Shown here piece by piece: positions 8,702-16,216 of a stretch of DNA of 43,867 nucleotides; within the stretch, counting starts at the first letter, position 1, and each line of letters begins with the position of its first letter. This DNA is from an uncultured bacterium. GTDB lineage: Bacteria > Bacillota > Clostridia > Lachnospirales > Lachnospiraceae. Under the pieces are notes generated by a model. That model saw only the letters and a list, made by a program, of their open reading frames with translations, made no database searches and was not told the origin of the DNA. The stretch is from positions 1-43,867 of the forward strand of contig CAOKFN010000040.1 in NCBI GenBank assembly GCA_948467735.1. Reading direction: 5' to 3'. The translations under genes and the position numbers were made by a program.

Positions 8702-9886
8702 ATGTTTACATCATTTTTGATAAAATATGCCGAAATCGGCGTAAAGGGAAGGAACCGCTATCTGTTTGAGGACGCGCTGGTGCGTCAGATAAAATATGCC
8801 CTAAAAAAATGCGAGGGAGAATTTACGGTTCATAAATCTCAGGGACGCATTTATGTGGAGGCATGCGGAGAGTTTGATTATGAGGAGACCATCGCATATC
8901 TACAGAAGGTATTCGGAATTTCCGGCATCTGCCCGGTGGTATCCGTGGAGGATGAGGGATTTGAGAAGCTCTGTCATACGGTGGTACAGTATATGGCGGA
9001 CGTCTATCCGGATAGGAACAAAACCTTCAAGGTTCATTCCAGACGCGCCCGCAAGAATTATCCCAAGGAATCCATGGAAATCAATGCGGATTTAGGGGAA
9101 GCGATTCTTCATGCATATCCGGAAATGTCAGTGGATGTGCATCAGCCGGATATCCTGCTGAATATTGAAGTGAGGGAAAAGATTCATATTTATTCCGAGG
9201 TGATACCCGGTCCCGGGGGAATGCCCTCCGGCACAGGAGGCAAAGGTATGCTTCTTTTGTCCGGCGGAATCGATTCTCCCGTGGCGGGGTATATGATAGC
9301 AAAGCGCGGCGTGAAGCTGGATGCGGTTTATTTCCATGCGCCGCCATATACCGGCGAACGGGCCAAACAGAAGGTGGTGGATCTGGCAAGAATTGTATCG
9401 GAGTACACCGGACCCATTTATCTTCATGTGATTCAATTTACGGATATTCAGCTTTACATCCATGAAAAATGTCCCCATGAGGAGCTGACCATTATTATGC
9501 GCCGTTATATGATGCGGATTGCAGAGCATATCGCCAAAGAGACGGGCTGTCTGGGACTGATTACAGGCGAGAGCATCGGACAGGTTGCCTCCCAGACCAT
9601 GAATTCGCTGATTGCTACCAACGAAGTATGCGAACTGCCCGTATATCGCCCGCTGATTGGATTTGACAAGCAGGAGATCGTGGAGGCGGCGCAGAAAATA
9701 GGAACCTTTGAGACGTCCATTCTTCCCTATGAGGACTGCTGCACCATATTTGTGGCAAAGCATCCCGTGACCAAACCCAGCCTCAAGGTCATTCGCCGCC
9801 ATGAGCATCATCTGGACGAAAAAATAGAAGAATTGGTGCAGACTGCGCTGGATACGGACGAGCTGATTATTGTGGGGGAATCGTAA
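8702..9886 (+). CDS. thiI: tRNA 4-thiouridine synthase ThiI
   Basis: Adenylates and thiolates U8 of tRNA; some family members also feed thiazole synthesis. The 394-residue protein has an N-terminal ferredoxin-like and THUMP region (about residues 1-165) for tRNA binding. The PP-loop ATPase motif SGGIDSP begins at S187, and there is a C-terminal extension (DCCTIFVAKHPVTKP). It lacks a C-terminal rhodanese domain, so sulfur should come straight from a dedicated cysteine desulfurase, consistent with the gene next door. The ATG at 8702 has an AGAAGGG sequence only one base away, an unusually tight spacing. Confidence 0.95.
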   Translation: MFTSFLIKYAEIGVKGRNRYLFEDALVRQIKYALKKCEGEFTVHKSQGRIYVEACGEFDYEETIAYLQKVFGISGICPVVSVEDEGFEKLCHTVVQYMADVYPDRNKTFKVHSRRARKNYPKESMEINADLGEAILHAYPEMSVDVHQPDILLNIEVREKIHIYSEVIPGPGGMPSGTGGKGMLLLSGGIDSPVAGYMIAKRGVKLDAVYFHAPPYTGERAKQKVVDLARIVSEYTGPIYLHVIQFTDIQLYIHEKCPHEELTIIMRRYMMRIAEHIAKETGCLGLITGESIGQVASQTMNSLIATNEVCELPVYRPLIGFDKQEIVEAAQKIGTFETSILPYEDCCTIFVAKHPVTKPSLKVIRRHEHHLDEKIEELVQTALDTDELIIVGES

Positions 9887-9887
9887 C

Positions 9888-9961
9888 AAAGGCCTCAAGG
9901 CAGAGCGTGATAATAGAATCCTTGTAAAACAGATTCCGCTGGCTTTGGCGTTGAGACCTTT
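9888..9961. terminator. large hairpin between convergent thiI and HPr-like gene
   Basis: AAAGGCCTCAA (9888-9898) pairs, with one mismatch, with TTGAGACCTTT (9951-9961). Inside, AGCG/CGCT and GAATC/GATTC (9916-9920 with 9932-9936) form a further stem. The dyad lies between two convergent genes, where a bidirectional terminator would be expected, although the T-tract is weak. Confidence 0.5.
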
Positions 9962-9992
9962 GCGGCAGAAAGCCTATGTGTTGGAATGAATT

Positions 9993-10223
9993 CTAGATCA
10001 TATAGGGCTTCAATACTTCCATTACTTCATTTACGCTGTCTTCCGAATGGATGTTTAAGTCGATGGGCTTTGACAAATCCAGACTGAAGATACCCATGAT
10101 GGACTTTGCGTCGATCACATATCTGCCGGACACAAGGTCAAAGTCACAGTCGAATTTGGAAATATCGTTGACAAAGGACTTTACTTTGTCGATAGAATTT
10201 AAAGAAATCTGAACGGTTTTCAT
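9993..10223 (-). CDS. HPr-like protein lacking the active-site histidine
   Basis: A 76-residue protein that aligns with HPr, the phosphocarrier of the sugar phosphotransferase system. The central KSIMGIFSLDL matches the HPr block KSIMGVMSLG around regulatory Ser46 (here S41), and the fold-spanning pattern also fits. The segment that should hold His15 (IHARPA) is replaced by IDKVKSF, so no PEP-dependent phosphotransfer is expected. Inference: a regulatory or scaffold paralogue, possibly a target of HPr kinase. The start at 10223 has GGAGGA upstream (10231-10236, read on minus); the frame is open further upstream but has no other ribosome binding site. It converges with thiI. Confidence 0.8.
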   Translation of the reverse strand: MKTVQISLNSIDKVKSFVNDISKFDCDFDLVSGRYVIDAKSIMGIFSLDLSKPIDLNIHSEDSVNEVMEVLKPYMI

Positions 10224-10537
10224 TATAGTCTCCTCCTTGCTATAGGTCTGTGATTCCTGTCTCCATATTAAAGGCTTGCAGAGCAAAAGTCAAGGAAAAG
10301 TCTTGTAGAAATGAGGTGAAGTTTGAAAGGTTGAAGTACGAAAGTAAGATTTCATGGGACGAAATCTAAGAACATCATCTGATTTCGGCGGGCAGTGAGC
10401 CAAGTCAACTATGCCGGCTTTGCGTCGTTCAAAAAACGGACAAGGCTTGGCTGGACGGCCGACGGACGCCGCGAGGGCAGATAACCCGCAGCTAGTGCTG
10501 CACATTTCTTTAATAAATCGGGCAGGAGGGTATCAAT
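10224..10537 (+). other. 314-base gap upstream of mtaB
   Basis: No gene supported. A perfect 7-base stem AGATTTC/GAAATCT with a 7-base loop lies at 10347-10367. A GC-rich stretch (10395-10500) with several short complementary segments follows. Both the minus-strand HPr-like gene and mtaB must be expressed from this region, but no good promoter was found. The GC-rich part may be an interspersed repeat. Confidence 0.35.
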
Positions 10538-11929
10538 ATGAAAAAGGTGGCGCTGCATAATCTGGGCTGTAAAGTGAATTCCTATGAGACGGAAGTCATG
10601 CGGCAGGCTTTGGAGGAGAAGGGATACCATATTGTGCCTTTTGAGGAGGCTGCGGATATTTATATCATAAATACCTGTACCGTTACCAATATTGCGGACA
10701 GGAAGAGCAGGCAGATGCTTCATCGGGCCAGACAGCGCAGTCCGGAAGCCGTCATTGTGGCGGTGGGATGTTATGTGCAGACGGGAAGAGAGGACTTGGT
10801 TGAGGAATGCGTTGACTTGGCGGTGGGCAACAGCCGCAAAAAAGATATCGCTCTGATTCTGGAGGAGTATCTGCGGGAACATCCGAAGCAGAATGCATGC
10901 AGGAGGAACATTCCGGATATCGGTCGGATCCGTGAGTATGAGGAAATGCAGTTAAAACATATGGGAGAGCATACAAGGGCTTATATCAAGATTCAGGATG
11001 GCTGCAATCAGTTCTGCTCCTACTGCGTTATCCCTTATGCCCGGGGAAGAGTGCGCAGCCGCAGGGCGGAGGATATTCTCACGGAGATAGAGGGGCTGGC
11101 GGCGAAGGGCTGTCAGGAGGTGGTGCTTACCGGAATCCATATCAGCTCCTATGGCATTGACTTTGAGGAAAATGCGTGGAAGGAAGGCAGGAGCGAGAGA
11201 AGCCTTGACGGGGAGCGGCAGGAGTACTCGGGCGGCGGCAGACTCATCGACCTAGTGGAGCGGATTCATGGGATAGAAGGGATCCAAAGAATCCGCCTTG
11301 GTTCGCTGGAACCCAGAATTATCACGGAGGATTCGGCAGGAAGGCTGTCCAAGCTGTCCAAGCTCTGTCCCCATTTCCACCTGTCTCTCCAGAGCGGGTG
11401 CGACACAACATTGAAAAGGATGAATAGACATTACACTACCGGGGAATACTATGGCTGTGTGGAAATTTTGAGGAGATTTTTTGATCATCCGGCCATTACC
11501 ACGGATGTGATTGTGGGATTTCCGGGAGAAACCGAAGAGGAATTCTGCGTGACAAAGGAATTCTTGGAAAAAGTATGCTTTTATGAAATGCATGTCTTTA
11601 AATATTCCAAAAGAGAGGGAACTGCCGCGGCCTCTATGCCGGGACAGACGCCGGAACAGGTGAAGGCCCGGCGAAGCGGCGAGCTTCTTAAGATGGAGGG
11701 CAGGCAGTCCATGGAATTCCGCAGACGCTACATAGGAAGAGAGGCAGAAGTGCTTCTGGAGGAAACAAGGGAGATTGAAGGACGTATTTATCGCATCGGC
11801 CATACGAAGGATTATGTGAAGGTTGCCGTGGAAGCGGGGAGCTTCGGACAGGAAAAAGAAGCGCCCGCGGAAAATACGATGGTGAAGGTTGTCGTGAAGG
11901 GCTTTCTGACCGATGAAATAATGCAGTAA
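10538..11929 (+). CDS. mtaB: tRNA N6-threonylcarbamoyladenosine (t6A37) methylthiotransferase MtaB
   Basis: Radical SAM methylthiotransferase that converts t6A37 of tRNA to ms2t6A. The N-terminal UPF0004 domain holds one Fe-S cluster via C11 (LGCKVN), C47 (NTCTVTN) and C78 (VGCYVQ). The radical SAM cluster is C156/C160/C163 (CNQFCSYC). A C-terminal TRAM-like domain is present. The N-terminal pattern HNLGCKVNSYETE and the radical SAM context favour MtaB over MiaB. Between the radical SAM strands there is a charged insertion (about residues 208-235). GCAGGAGGG at 10522-10530 precedes the ATG. The 463 residues are slightly longer than usual because of the insertion. Confidence 0.92.
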   Translation: MKKVALHNLGCKVNSYETEVMRQALEEKGYHIVPFEEAADIYIINTCTVTNIADRKSRQMLHRARQRSPEAVIVAVGCYVQTGREDLVEECVDLAVGNSRKKDIALILEEYLREHPKQNACRRNIPDIGRIREYEEMQLKHMGEHTRAYIKIQDGCNQFCSYCVIPYARGRVRSRRAEDILTEIEGLAAKGCQEVVLTGIHISSYGIDFEENAWKEGRSERSLDGERQEYSGGGRLIDLVERIHGIEGIQRIRLGSLEPRIITEDSAGRLSKLSKLCPHFHLSLQSGCDTTLKRMNRHYTTGEYYGCVEILRRFFDHPAITTDVIVGFPGETEEEFCVTKEFLEKVCFYEMHVFKYSKREGTAAASMPGQTPEQVKARRSGELLKMEGRQSMEFRRRYIGREAEVLLEETREIEGRIYRIGHTKDYVKVAVEAGSFGQEKEAPAENTMVKVVVKGFLTDEIMQ

Positions 11930-11945
11930 TCAAAAGCGGGAACGC

Positions 11946-11974
11946 TTGAATTTTGGCTGTAAATGAGGTATAGT
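11946..11974 (+). promoter_or_regulatory. sigma-A promoter for the ireB operon
   Basis: TTGAAT (11946-11951), 17-base spacer, TATAGT (11969-11974). It covers the alternative upstream ATG at 11963 and so supports the ireB start at 12029. A small AAGCG/CGCTT stem just upstream may end mtaB transcription. Confidence 0.65.
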
Positions 11975-12028
11975 AAAAAAGGAATAGTGTTCGGAGATAA
12001 ATGCCAAGACGGGTATAGGGGTGTAAGT

Positions 12029-12292
12029 ATGCAGAATTTGGGAAATACACAATTTTTTAGAGTGGACTCGGAGCCGGAACCCGGGGCAAAGGTGGTATTG
12101 TCCGCCGTATATGAGGCGCTGACGGAGAAAGGCTACAATCCGGTGAATCAGATTGTGGGGTATATTATGAGCGGCGACCCCACTTATATTACCAGCCATA
12201 AGAATGCGAGGAGCCTGATTATGAAGGTGGAGCGGGACGAACTGGTGGAGGAGCTTTTGACGGAATATATTCGGGCGCTGGAAGGGAAATAG
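12029..12292 (+). CDS. ireB: IreB family regulatory phosphoprotein (UPF0297)
   Basis: An 87-residue protein matching the IreB/YrzL family. Its enterococcal member is a substrate of the Ser/Thr kinase IreK and affects cephalosporin resistance. The family signature is clear: SAVYEALTEKGYNPVNQIVG followed by YIMSGDPTYITSHKNARS and a helical KVERDELVEELL. The ATG at 12029 is chosen because the longer frame would start inside the promoter. The ribosome binding site is weak (AGGGG). ruvX follows after 46 bases, the same order as in most Firmicutes (ireB-ruvX-yrzB). Confidence 0.93.
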   Translation: MQNLGNTQFFRVDSEPEPGAKVVLSAVYEALTEKGYNPVNQIVGYIMSGDPTYITSHKNARSLIMKVERDELVEELLTEYIRALEGK

Positions 12293-12338
12293 GGGGCTGT
12301 TATGGCAGTACCCTTAAGAAAATGACAGGAGAAGATTT

Positions 12339-12791
12339 ATGCGGATTATGGGGCTGGACTTTGGTTCCAAGACAGTGGGCGTGGCTGTCAGCGACAGCCT
12401 GCTGATTACGGCGCAGGGATTGGAGATTATCCGCCGCAAGGAGGAGAATAAGCAGCGCCGGACACTGGCTCGGATTGAAGAGTTGATTGATGAATATGAG
12501 GTAGGAGAAATCGTTCTTGGACTGCCGAAGCATATGAACGCATCGGAGGGAGAGCGCGTGGAGCTGACACGGGAATTCGGGGAGCGGCTTGAGCGCAGAA
12601 CCGGACTGCCGGTGATTTTATGGGATGAGCGGCTGACGACGGCTGCGGCCGATAAGGCGATGATGGAGGCCGGGATACGGAGAGAAAAACGGAAAGACTT
12701 TGTGGACAAGATAGCGGCGGCGCTGATACTTCAGGGGTATCTGGATCACCGCAGAATGTGCGGCGGAGAGCAGGAATCGTCGGAGGGATGA
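12339..12791 (+). CDS. ruvX: Putative pre-16S rRNA nuclease / Holliday junction resolvase YqgF
   Basis: RNase H-fold nuclease of the YqgF/RuvX family, implicated in 16S rRNA 5' maturation and first described as a Holliday-junction resolvase. The 150 residues contain IMGLDFGSKTVGVAVSD with the first catalytic Asp, EIVLGLPKHMNASEGER, WDERLTTAAAD with the second acidic site, and a C-terminal DKIAAALILQGYLD with the third. GGAGAAG precedes the ATG. It lies between ireB and DUF1292, a highly conserved arrangement. The downstream spacer holds a perfect 30-base direct repeat. Confidence 0.94.
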   Translation: MRIMGLDFGSKTVGVAVSDSLLITAQGLEIIRRKEENKQRRTLARIEELIDEYEVGEIVLGLPKHMNASEGERVELTREFGERLERRTGLPVILWDERLTTAAADKAMMEAGIRREKRKDFVDKIAAALILQGYLDHRRMCGGEQESSEG

Positions 12792-12793
12792 CG

Positions 12794-12861
12794 CTGAGAG
12801 CAGAAAAACGGCGCAGGCGGCAGGAGAAAACCTGAGAGCAGAAAAACGGCGCAGGCGGCAG
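12794..12861 (+). repeat. 30-base perfect tandem repeat after ruvX
   Basis: The unit at 12794-12823 (starting CTGAGAGCAGAAAAACGGCG) recurs exactly at 12832-12861, a period of 38. A degenerate partial third copy (CTGTCGGCGGAAAAACC) follows to about 12905. It fills the ruvX-DUF1292 spacer. Confidence 0.9.
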
Positions 12862-12931
12862 AAAAAGCTGCCGGCAGGAAAAATAAACCTGTCGGCGGAA
12901 AAACCAAGCTGTGAGAAAGATGGGACAGGTT

Positions 12932-13198
12932 ATGGAAGAGTTGAAGAAGATTTCGTTTCAGCCCGAAGGGGAAAGTCCGGTGGAGTATTATGTTCTGGAA
13001 CAGACCCGCATTGGGGGCTTTGATTACATTCTTTTATCCGATACCATGGAGGGCGACGGAGAAGCGTTAATCTTGAAGGATATCTCTAAGGACGGAGAGG
13101 AAGAAAGCGTATATACCATGATTTCGGATGAAGAAGAATTGGCCGCCGTTGCGGAGGTATTTGAGAGCATGCTGGATGATGTTACGATTGAAGAATGA
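12932..13198 (+). CDS. DUF1292 protein (YrzB-like)
   Basis: Small acidic cytoplasmic protein of the DUF1292 family, function unknown. The visible core is VEYYVLEQTRIGGFDYILLSD, then a DGEALILKDIS strand and an acidic C-terminal helix (DEEELAAVAEVFESMLDD). Three in-frame starts are possible: GTG 12911, ATG 12920 and ATG 12932. The last gives an 88-residue protein that starts like relatives, but none has a good ribosome binding site. It sits between ruvX and the fur-type gene, only 3 bases before the latter, and is almost certainly cotranscribed. Confidence 0.85.
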   Translation: MEELKKISFQPEGESPVEYYVLEQTRIGGFDYILLSDTMEGDGEALILKDISKDGEEESVYTMISDEEELAAVAEVFESMLDDVTIEE

Positions 13199-13201
13199 TT
13201 T

Positions 13202-13693
13202 ATGGCAGAAGAAATGTTGGAGTCAGCGGTGGATAGAGGGCAGTTTAGAGAGCTTTTAAAAGACAAGGGGCTGAAAGTCACCAAGCAGAGAATGAAGGTG
13301 CTGGAGGCGATTGCGTCCTGCCCTGAAGAACATTTGACCGCGGAAGATATATTTGCGCTTGTAAAAGTGGACTGTCCGGATATAGGGCTGGCCACTGTTT
13401 ATAGAACAATACAACTGCTGAACGAGCTTCATCTGATTGACCGGGTGAATTTTGACGATGGTTTTGTGCGTTATGAGATAGGGAATGCTGCGGAAGGCGG
13501 ACAGAAGCACCATCATCATCATTTAATCTGCATGAAATGCGGTAAAGTGATTTCTTTTCAGGAGGATTTACTGGAGGGACTGGAAGCGAAAATTGCTGAT
13601 CAGACCGGATTTCATGTTGTGAATCATGAGGTTAAGCTCTATGGCTTTTGTAAGAAATGTGGAGGTAATTTGATTGAAGAAAAAAGAGAATAG
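13202..13693 (+). CDS. Fur family transcriptional regulator
   Basis: A 163-residue metalloregulator of the Fur/PerR/Zur superfamily. The N-terminal winged helix includes LKVTKQRMKVLEAI and the recognition helix region IGLATVYRTIQLLNELHLI. The dimerisation half has a His-rich HHHHHLICMKCGKV segment. The two CXXC pairs (CMKC and CKKC) form the structural zinc site. Whether it senses iron, zinc or peroxide cannot be read from the sequence; in Clostridia the gene just upstream of RNase J is often called a Fur/PerR type. It starts 3 bases after the DUF1292 gene, and its last 20 bases overlap the rnj start. Confidence 0.92.
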   Translation: MAEEMLESAVDRGQFRELLKDKGLKVTKQRMKVLEAIASCPEEHLTAEDIFALVKVDCPDIGLATVYRTIQLLNELHLIDRVNFDDGFVRYEIGNAAEGGQKHHHHHLICMKCGKVISFQEDLLEGLEAKIADQTGFHVVNHEVKLYGFCKKCGGNLIEEKRE

Positions 13694-15344
13694 CAGCGGC
13701 TCCGGGCTGAAAATTATCCCTTTGGGGGGACTGGAGCAGATCGGTTTGAACATTACTGCCTTTGAATACGAAGACAATATTGTTGTGGTGGACTGCGGTC
13801 TGTCGTTCCCGGCGGACGATATGCTGGGAATCGATCTTGTGATTCCCGATGTGACTTATTTAAAGGATAATATCGATAAGGTGAAGGGCTTTGTGATTAC
13901 CCATGGACATGAGGATCATATCGGAGCCCTGCCCTATGTGCTCAGGGAAATCAACGTCCCCATCTATGGCACAAGGCTCACCATGGGCATCATTGAAAAC
14001 AAGCTGAAAGAGCACAATCTGACGAAAGTAAAGAGGAAGGTTGTGAAATTCGGTCAGTCCATCAATTTAGGAAAGTTTCGTGTGGAATTTATCAAGACAA
14101 ATCACAGCATTGTGGACGCGGCTGCGCTGGCCATTTACTCTCCCGCGGGCGTGGTAGTGCATACGGGAGACTTTAAGGTGGATTACACTCCGGTATTCGG
14201 AGACGTCATTGACCTGCAGCGGTTTGCGGAGCTGGGCAGAAAAGGCGTGCTGGCGCTGATGTGTGATTCCACCAATGCGGAACGTCCCGGATTCACCCCG
14301 TCGGAGAGAACGGTGGGCAAGACGTTCGACACATTGTTTGAGGAACACAAAAATACAAGAATTTTTGTGGCTACATTCGCTTCCAATGTGGACCGGGTTC
14401 AGCAGATTATCAACAGCGCATATAAATTCGGCCGTAAGGTATGCGTGGAAGGCCGCAGTATGGTCAGCATAATAGAGACGGCGAGGAATCTGGAGTGTAT
14501 CAGCATCCCGGATAATACGCTGATAGAAATTGAGCAGCTGAAGGACTATCCCGACGAGCAGCAGGTCATTATCACCACCGGAAGCCAAGGGGAAAGTATG
14601 GCGGCGTTAAGCCGCATGGCCAACGGGATGCATCGCAAGATTACCATTGGCGTGGGAGACACGGTTATTTTTTCCTCCAACCCCATACCCGGCAATGAGA
14701 AACCCATTACCAAAATCATAAACGAACTGCTCAGGAAGGGTACGGACGTTATTTTTCAAGACGCGCATGTATCGGGACATGCCTGTCAGGAGGAAATCAA
14801 GCTGATTTACTCCCTGATTCGCCCTAAATATACCGTTCCTGCCCATGGAGAAATCAAGCATCTGAAAGCGCAGGCAAAGATAGCCGAGAGCCTTGGGATG
14901 GATAAGGATCATATTTTTATTCTCTCCTCAGGGGATGTGCTGGAATTGAAAGAGGACAGTGCAAAGGTTGTGGGCAGAGTGCCTGTGGGAGCGATTTTGG
15001 TAGATGGTCTGGGCGTGGGAGATGTGGGCAATGTTGTGCTCCGTGACCGTCAGCATTTGGCGGAGGACGGCATTATGGTAGTTGTCATGAGCCTTGACAG
15101 GGGAAGCGGCATGCTGGCGGCGGGTCCCGACATTGTTTCCAGAGGCTTTGTGTATGTGAAGGAAGCCGACGAGTTGATTGATGAGGCAAGGCAGGTGGTG
15201 GACGAGGCGCTTCAGAGGTGTCTGGACAGAGGAATTACCGACTGGGGCAAGCTGAAGAACACCACAAAGGACGCTCTGAGCGATTATGTCTGGAAAAAGA
15301 CGAAGAGACGGCCTATGATACTGCCGATTATTATGGAAGTATGA
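13674..15344 (+). CDS. rnj: Ribonuclease J
   Basis: Metallo-beta-lactamase/beta-CASP ribonuclease with 5'-3' exonuclease and endonuclease activity, central to mRNA decay and rRNA maturation in Firmicutes. The 556 residues contain the zinc motif HGHEDHIGA (H77-H82), an SPAGVVVHTGDFKVDYTPV segment with further metal ligands, the beta-CASP motifs (VEGRSMV, TTGSQGE, VSGHACQEE) and the C-terminal domain. The start is a TTG at 13674, not ATG. A perfect GGAGGT (13661-13666) sits 7 bases upstream, inside the fur-type gene, so the two genes are translationally coupled. Confidence 0.95.
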   Translation: MKKKENSSGSGLKIIPLGGLEQIGLNITAFEYEDNIVVVDCGLSFPADDMLGIDLVIPDVTYLKDNIDKVKGFVITHGHEDHIGALPYVLREINVPIYGTRLTMGIIENKLKEHNLTKVKRKVVKFGQSINLGKFRVEFIKTNHSIVDAAALAIYSPAGVVVHTGDFKVDYTPVFGDVIDLQRFAELGRKGVLALMCDSTNAERPGFTPSERTVGKTFDTLFEEHKNTRIFVATFASNVDRVQQIINSAYKFGRKVCVEGRSMVSIIETARNLECISIPDNTLIEIEQLKDYPDEQQVIITTGSQGESMAALSRMANGMHRKITIGVGDTVIFSSNPIPGNEKPITKIINELLRKGTDVIFQDAHVSGHACQEEIKLIYSLIRPKYTVPAHGEIKHLKAQAKIAESLGMDKDHIFILSSGDVLELKEDSAKVVGRVPVGAILVDGLGVGDVGNVVLRDRQHLAEDGIMVVVMSLDRGSGMLAAGPDIVSRGFVYVKEADELIDEARQVVDEALQRCLDRGITDWGKLKNTTKDALSDYVWKKTKRRPMILPIIMEV

Positions 15345-15429
15345 ACGAAATGAAGATTTTCTAAGTTCATTCATTGGCGAAGGGAAATTGAAATTGTATA
15401 TAAATCAGCGGTGATCGGAGTAGTGACTT

Positions 15430-15750
15430 ATGAGTGATATGGATAGGGCGAGAGACGCTTTTGTCTCGGCGATATTGGCTACGGAGGAATATCAGTTGTA
15501 TGTGAAAGAGCTGGATAAGGTGAAACAGCATCCGGAGCTGAAAGCGCAGATTGATGATTTCCGCAGACGCAATTATGAACTGCAGTCGGGCACAAATATT
15601 GATTTTGAGAAAATCGACAGGTTTGAGAAGGAATATGAAACGTTTCGGGAGAATTCCCTTGTGGCGGATTTCCTTGCGGCAGAGCTGGATTTCTGCAGGA
15701 TGATGCAGAAACTGAATATGCAGATTATTGAGAGGCTGGATTTTGAATGA
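15430..15750 (+). CDS. YlbF family protein
   Basis: All-helical 106-residue protein of the YlbF/YmcA (Com_YlbF) family. The Bacillus members form the Y-complex (with YaaT) that binds RNase Y and affects competence, biofilm and sporulation. Visible features are ILATEEYQLYVKELDKVKQHPEL, a turn with DDFRRRN, and C-terminal helices ending MQIIERLDFE. A family role in RNA decay makes the position directly after RNase J suggestive, but that link is inference. GGAG at 15417-15420 precedes the ATG. Confidence 0.82.
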   Translation: MSDMDRARDAFVSAILATEEYQLYVKELDKVKQHPELKAQIDDFRRRNYELQSGTNIDFEKIDRFEKEYETFRENSLVADFLAAELDFCRMMQKLNMQIIERLDFE

Positions 15751-15809
15751 AATTGGCGCCCAAGACTTGAGGTGATGGGCAGTAACTGCGAAAGGCATGG
15801 TTGATTGAG

Positions 15810-16208
15810 ATGAAAACAACAAGTGTGGTGGGAGCTGTGCTTGGCACGGTTTTCAGAGTAGCTGCGGTCATATTGGTGGTGTATTTGATTTATCAAGGCT
15901 CTGAAATCTGCTATGATTATGGCTATCGTGTTTTTACCGAACCGGCTATGACGTCCGAAGAACGTGCCAGAACGGTTCGAGTGACAATTACCTCAGATAT
16001 GTCCCCTTGGGATATTGGAAAGCTTCTGGAGAGCAGAGGGATGGTAAGGGACGGAAAGCTTTTTGTATTGCAGTATTATCTCTCGGAAAATCTGAAGGAT
16101 GTGGGACCGGGAGTGTTTGATTTGAATACTTCCATGACCGCAGAAGACATCATGGCCGCAATGGTTCAGGAGAAGCCGAAGGAGGACTCGGAGAAGGATG
16201 AGCAGTAG
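15810..16208 (+). CDS. Minimal MltG/YceG-like membrane protein
   Basis: A 132-residue protein with one N-terminal membrane segment (about residues 7-27). An extracellular region follows (VTITSDMSPWDIGKLLESRGMVRDGKLFVLQYYLSEN) that resembles the LysM-like N-terminal part of the endolytic transglycosylase MltG. The catalytic YceG domain with its active-site Glu is absent, so no lytic activity is expected. In Bacillus the same position before trmR (yrrM) is held by full-length mltG (yrrL), so this looks like a reduced relative. A TTG at 15801 is an alternative start with AAAGG 5 bases upstream. Confidence 0.65.
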   Translation: MKTTSVVGAVLGTVFRVAAVILVVYLIYQGSEICYDYGYRVFTEPAMTSEERARTVRVTITSDMSPWDIGKLLESRGMVRDGKLFVLQYYLSENLKDVGPGVFDLNTSMTAEDIMAAMVQEKPKEDSEKDEQ

Positions 16209-16216
16209 GGGCGCTT

